Part shown: positions 4,742 to 6,780 of the stretch, piece after piece | How positions within the stretch are numbered: position 1 is the stretch's first letter | Layout of the letters: each line of letters begins with the position of its first letter | NCBI GenBank assembly: GCA_947598345.1 | Contig: CANQFF010000050.1 | Coordinates: 1 to 6,780, forward strand | Origin: an uncultured Bacilli bacterium | GTDB taxonomy: Bacteria > Bacillota_I > Bacilli_A > RF39 > UBA660 | Reading direction: 5' to 3' | Length of the DNA stretch: 6,780 nucleotides | Position numbers and translations under genes: made by a program | The notes under the pieces: model-generated | Seen by the model: the letters and a program-made list of their open reading frames with translations, nothing else | Told to the model about the DNA's origin: nothing | The model's database searches: none

Positions 4742-6698
4742 AATGATTAGACCTGGTAAAGGTATTCCTTCAAAATCTCGCGATTTTAAAGGTTCTATGA
4801 AAAGATTATTTTCAAATTTAAAAGAGTGGCATTTTCTTATGATTTTTGCCTTAATTCTTGCAATGGTAAGTGCAATACTCGCACTCGTTGGACCCAATAA
4901 ATTATCGGATTTAGCTGATACAATTACGATGGGTATACAACCTAATTTAACTGAAGATAATATTAAAAATGTTATGGATAATAAGGAAATAAGCAACGAA
5001 GATAAAATGAAATTTTCTGAATTTTTAAAAAATATTCAAAATGAATCAGATTCAGATAAATTACTAAGTGAATTTGATTCACTTCCTAAGAGTGTATATG
5101 AATTTATTAAACCCAAAATAGATATGAGTAGGGTATATTCACTTTCTATATTACTTGCGGCTATTTATGTTATAAGTGCAATATTTAATTATATACAATC
5201 TCTAACTATGACTAGTGTTTCTAATAATTTCGCTAAAACTTTAAGGGGTAAGATAAGTCACAAAATAAATAAATTACCACTTAAATATTTTGATAGTCAT
5301 GAAACAGGTGATGTACTTTCAAGAGTTACGAATGATGTCGATACTATCGCACAAAATATGAATCAAAGTTTAGTTTCTCTTGTAACAAGTATAACGCTAT
5401 TTATAGGTTCAATAATTATGATGTTTATAACTAATTGGATTATGGCTATAACTGCAATAGTAGCGAGTTTACTTGGATTTAGTGTAATGGCTATAATATT
5501 AGGTAAATCTCAAAAATACTTTATAAGAAGACAAATTGAATTAGGTAATTTAAATGGACATATAGAAGAAATTTATTCAGGACATAATGTTGTAAAAGCT
5601 TATAATGGTGAAATAAGTGCTAATGAAGAATTTGATAAATTAAATAACAATTTATATGATTGTAATAGAAAAAGTCAATTTTTATCTGGAATGATGCAAC
5701 CAATTATGATGTTTGTAGGTAATTTAGGTTATGTTGCAGTATGTGTAGTTGGTGCTTTACTTGTTAGTAATAACATAATATCATTTGGTGTCATAGTTGC
5801 ATTTATTATATATGTTAGATTATTTACTAATCCACTTTCTCAAATAGCTCAGGCTATGACTTCACTTCAATCAACTGCAGCAGCTGGTGAAAGGGTATTT
5901 GATTTTTTAGATGAAGCTGAAATGCCAAAAGAAAATGTAACTAAACATTTAGATAGATCTGAAGTAAAAGGTGAAATAGAATTTAAAAATGTTAAATTTG
6001 GTTATGATGATAATAAAACTATAATAAATAATTTTAGTGCAAAGGCAATGCCAGGTGAAAAAATTGCTATAGTAGGACCTACAGGTGCAGGAAAGACTAC
6101 TATGGTAAATTTACTTATGAAATTTTATGATATTAAAGACGGAGATATTTTAATAGATGGCGTTTCTATTAAAGATTTATCTAGAGAAAATATACATGAT
6201 TTATTTGTTATGGTACTTCAAGATACATGGCTTTTTGATGGAACTGTTAAAGAGAATTTAAAATTCAATAAAGAAAATGTAACTGATGAAGAAATTATGA
6301 AAGCATGTTCTGTTGTTGGTGTTGATCATTTTATAAGAACTTTATCTGGAGGACTTAATTCTCAAATAGATGATAGTGATTCAGTAAGTCAAGGTCAAAA
6401 ACAACTTATGACAATTGCTCGTGGAATGCTTGAGGATGCACCATTCTTAATTTTAGATGAAGCAACATCAAATGTTGATACACGAACTGAAGAGTTAGTT
6501 CAAAAAGCAATGGATAAATTAACCGAAGGCAAAACTTCATTTATAATTGCACATAGATTGTCAACTATTAAAAATGCTGACTTAATATTAGTTATGAAAG
6601 AAGGAAATATAATAGAGCAAGGAACACATGAGGAATTACTTGAAAAAAAAGGATTCTATGCCGAATTATATAATTCACAATTTGAAACTTTAACTTAG
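4734..6698 (+). CDS. Heterodimeric ABC exporter, subunit 2 (catalytic Glu/His, degenerate signature)
   Basis: A 654-residue half-transporter. A basic cytosolic tail (1-31, with PGKGIPSK) precedes six membrane segments (about 32-53, 135-157, 212-232, 235-257, 317-343, 347-370) and the nucleotide-binding domain. Walker A is GPTGAGKTT (448-456, Lys454), the Q-loop is Gln496, Walker B ends LDE (Glu576 catalytic), the D-loop is SNVD (579-582) and the switch is His607. The signature is VSQGQ (551-555) instead of LSGGQ, the expected deviation in the partner that completes the degenerate site. It therefore complements subunit 1: its own Walker motifs plus ISGGQ of subunit 1 make the hydrolysing site. 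Between segments 1 and 2 sits a charged, roughly 75-residue extracellular insertion, which explains the extra length over subunit 1. Closest described architecture: BmrD/LmrD. The substrate cannot be told from sequence. The start is fixed by AAAGGAGG at 4717. Confidence 0.93.
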   Translation: MPRMIRPGKGIPSKSRDFKGSMKRLFSNLKEWHFLMIFALILAMVSAILALVGPNKLSDLADTITMGIQPNLTEDNIKNVMDNKEISNEDKMKFSEFLKNIQNESDSDKLLSEFDSLPKSVYEFIKPKIDMSRVYSLSILLAAIYVISAIFNYIQSLTMTSVSNNFAKTLRGKISHKINKLPLKYFDSHETGDVLSRVTNDVDTIAQNMNQSLVSLVTSITLFIGSIIMMFITNWIMAITAIVASLLGFSVMAIILGKSQKYFIRRQIELGNLNGHIEEIYSGHNVVKAYNGEISANEEFDKLNNNLYDCNRKSQFLSGMMQPIMMFVGNLGYVAVCVVGALLVSNNIISFGVIVAFIIYVRLFTNPLSQIAQAMTSLQSTAAAGERVFDFLDEAEMPKENVTKHLDRSEVKGEIEFKNVKFGYDDNKTIINNFSAKAMPGEKIAIVGPTGAGKTTMVNLLMKFYDIKDGDILIDGVSIKDLSRENIHDLFVMVLQDTWLFDGTVKENLKFNKENVTDEEIMKACSVVGVDHFIRTLSGGLNSQIDDSDSVSQGQKQLMTIARGMLEDAPFLILDEATSNVDTRTEELVQKAMDKLTEGKTSFIIAHRLSTIKNADLILVMKEGNIIEQGTHEELLEKKGFYAELYNSQFETLT

Positions 6699-6704
6699 AA
6701 TAAA

Positions 6705-6739
6705 TTCCTTTGTTAATCAAAATTTGATGAAATAAGGAA
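6705..6739. repeat. Imperfect nested inverted repeat after the exporter operon
   Basis: Outer arms TTCCTT (6705-6710) and AAGGAA (6734-6739) enclose inner arms ATCAA (6716-6720) and TTGAT (6724-6728). No T-tract follows, so it is not a standard intrinsic terminator. It could slow decay of the mRNA 3' end, or be chance. Confidence 0.35.
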
Positions 6740-6751
6740 ATAAAGAGATGT

Positions 6752-6780
6752 AAAAAAAAGTGAACGCACCGAAAAATAAG
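6752..6780. terminator. Probable left arm of a bidirectional terminator, cut by the window edge
   Basis: Eight A residues (6752-6759) are followed by GTGAACGCACCG (6760-6771), unusually GC-rich for this DNA, then an A-rich possible loop to the edge. A matching CGGTGCGTTCAC plus T-run just beyond base 6780 would make it the terminator the exporter operon otherwise lacks. Alternative: GTG at 6760 begins a new coding region (first residues MNAPKNK), but its only ribosome-site candidate, AGAG near 6744-6747, is poor. Confidence 0.35.

Noticed and set aside
4727..4996. 89-codon minus-strand frame across the start of exporter subunit 2
   Set aside because: It lies antisense to a well-supported gene start, resembles no family, and only mirrors the codons of the first membrane segment.
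1..6698. Mycoplasma-type code in which TGA encodes Trp
   Set aside because: All 14 Trp codons I count are TGG and no TGA occurs in frame; absence of TGA stops in four genes is not unusual at this base composition.
1307..6698. Collagen-like protein as the substrate of the neighbouring ABC exporter
   Set aside because: Type IV exporters of this class move small amphipathic compounds; the protein has no leader with a double-Gly cleavage site, the exporter has no peptidase domain, and a terminator and separate promoter divide the units.

Overview
This is an AT-rich, single-strand-oriented window from a low-GC Gram-positive-type bacterium (Bacillota; possibly an uncultured gut or animal-associated lineage, but the window alone does not fix the taxon). 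Shine-Dalgarno sites are strong (AGGTGAT, GAGGTGAT, AAAGGAGG). Intrinsic terminators are short hairpins with T-tracts. The standard bacterial code applies: I count 14 Trp codons in the four genes, all TGG, with no in-frame TGA; the stops are two TAA and two TAG.

Layout. (1) 1-1227: the C-terminal 408 codons of an FtsX-family ABC permease whose start lies before the window, closed by a hairpin terminator at 1241-1264. (2) 1307-2830: a single-gene unit for a 507-residue bacterial collagen-like protein. It has a short N-terminal region, two copies of a ~48-residue globular module alternating with uninterrupted Gly-X-Y blocks of 29 and 42 triplets, and a ~160-residue C-terminal domain that looks like a jelly-roll trimerisation head. 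A terminator at 2829-2853 closes it. (3) 2882-6698: a consensus sigma-A-type promoter drives two overlapping genes for a heterodimeric ABC multidrug-type exporter. Subunit 1 carries the degenerate catalytic residues (Asp for Glu, Gln for His) but a canonical signature. Subunit 2 carries the canonical catalytic Glu and His but a degenerate signature (VSQGQ). Together they form one consensus and one degenerate ATP site. (4) 6699-6780: an imperfect inverted repeat and an A8 run followed by a GC-rich stretch cut by the window edge, probably the left arm of a bidirectional terminator.

The two ABC exporter genes clearly work together. The FtsX permease and the collagen-like protein are separated from them and from each other by terminators, so nothing ties the three units functionally beyond all acting at or beyond the cell envelope. 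The most unusual item is the modular collagen-like protein, which has no recognisable secretion signal or wall anchor. I found no mobile element, CRISPR array, tRNA or rRNA.
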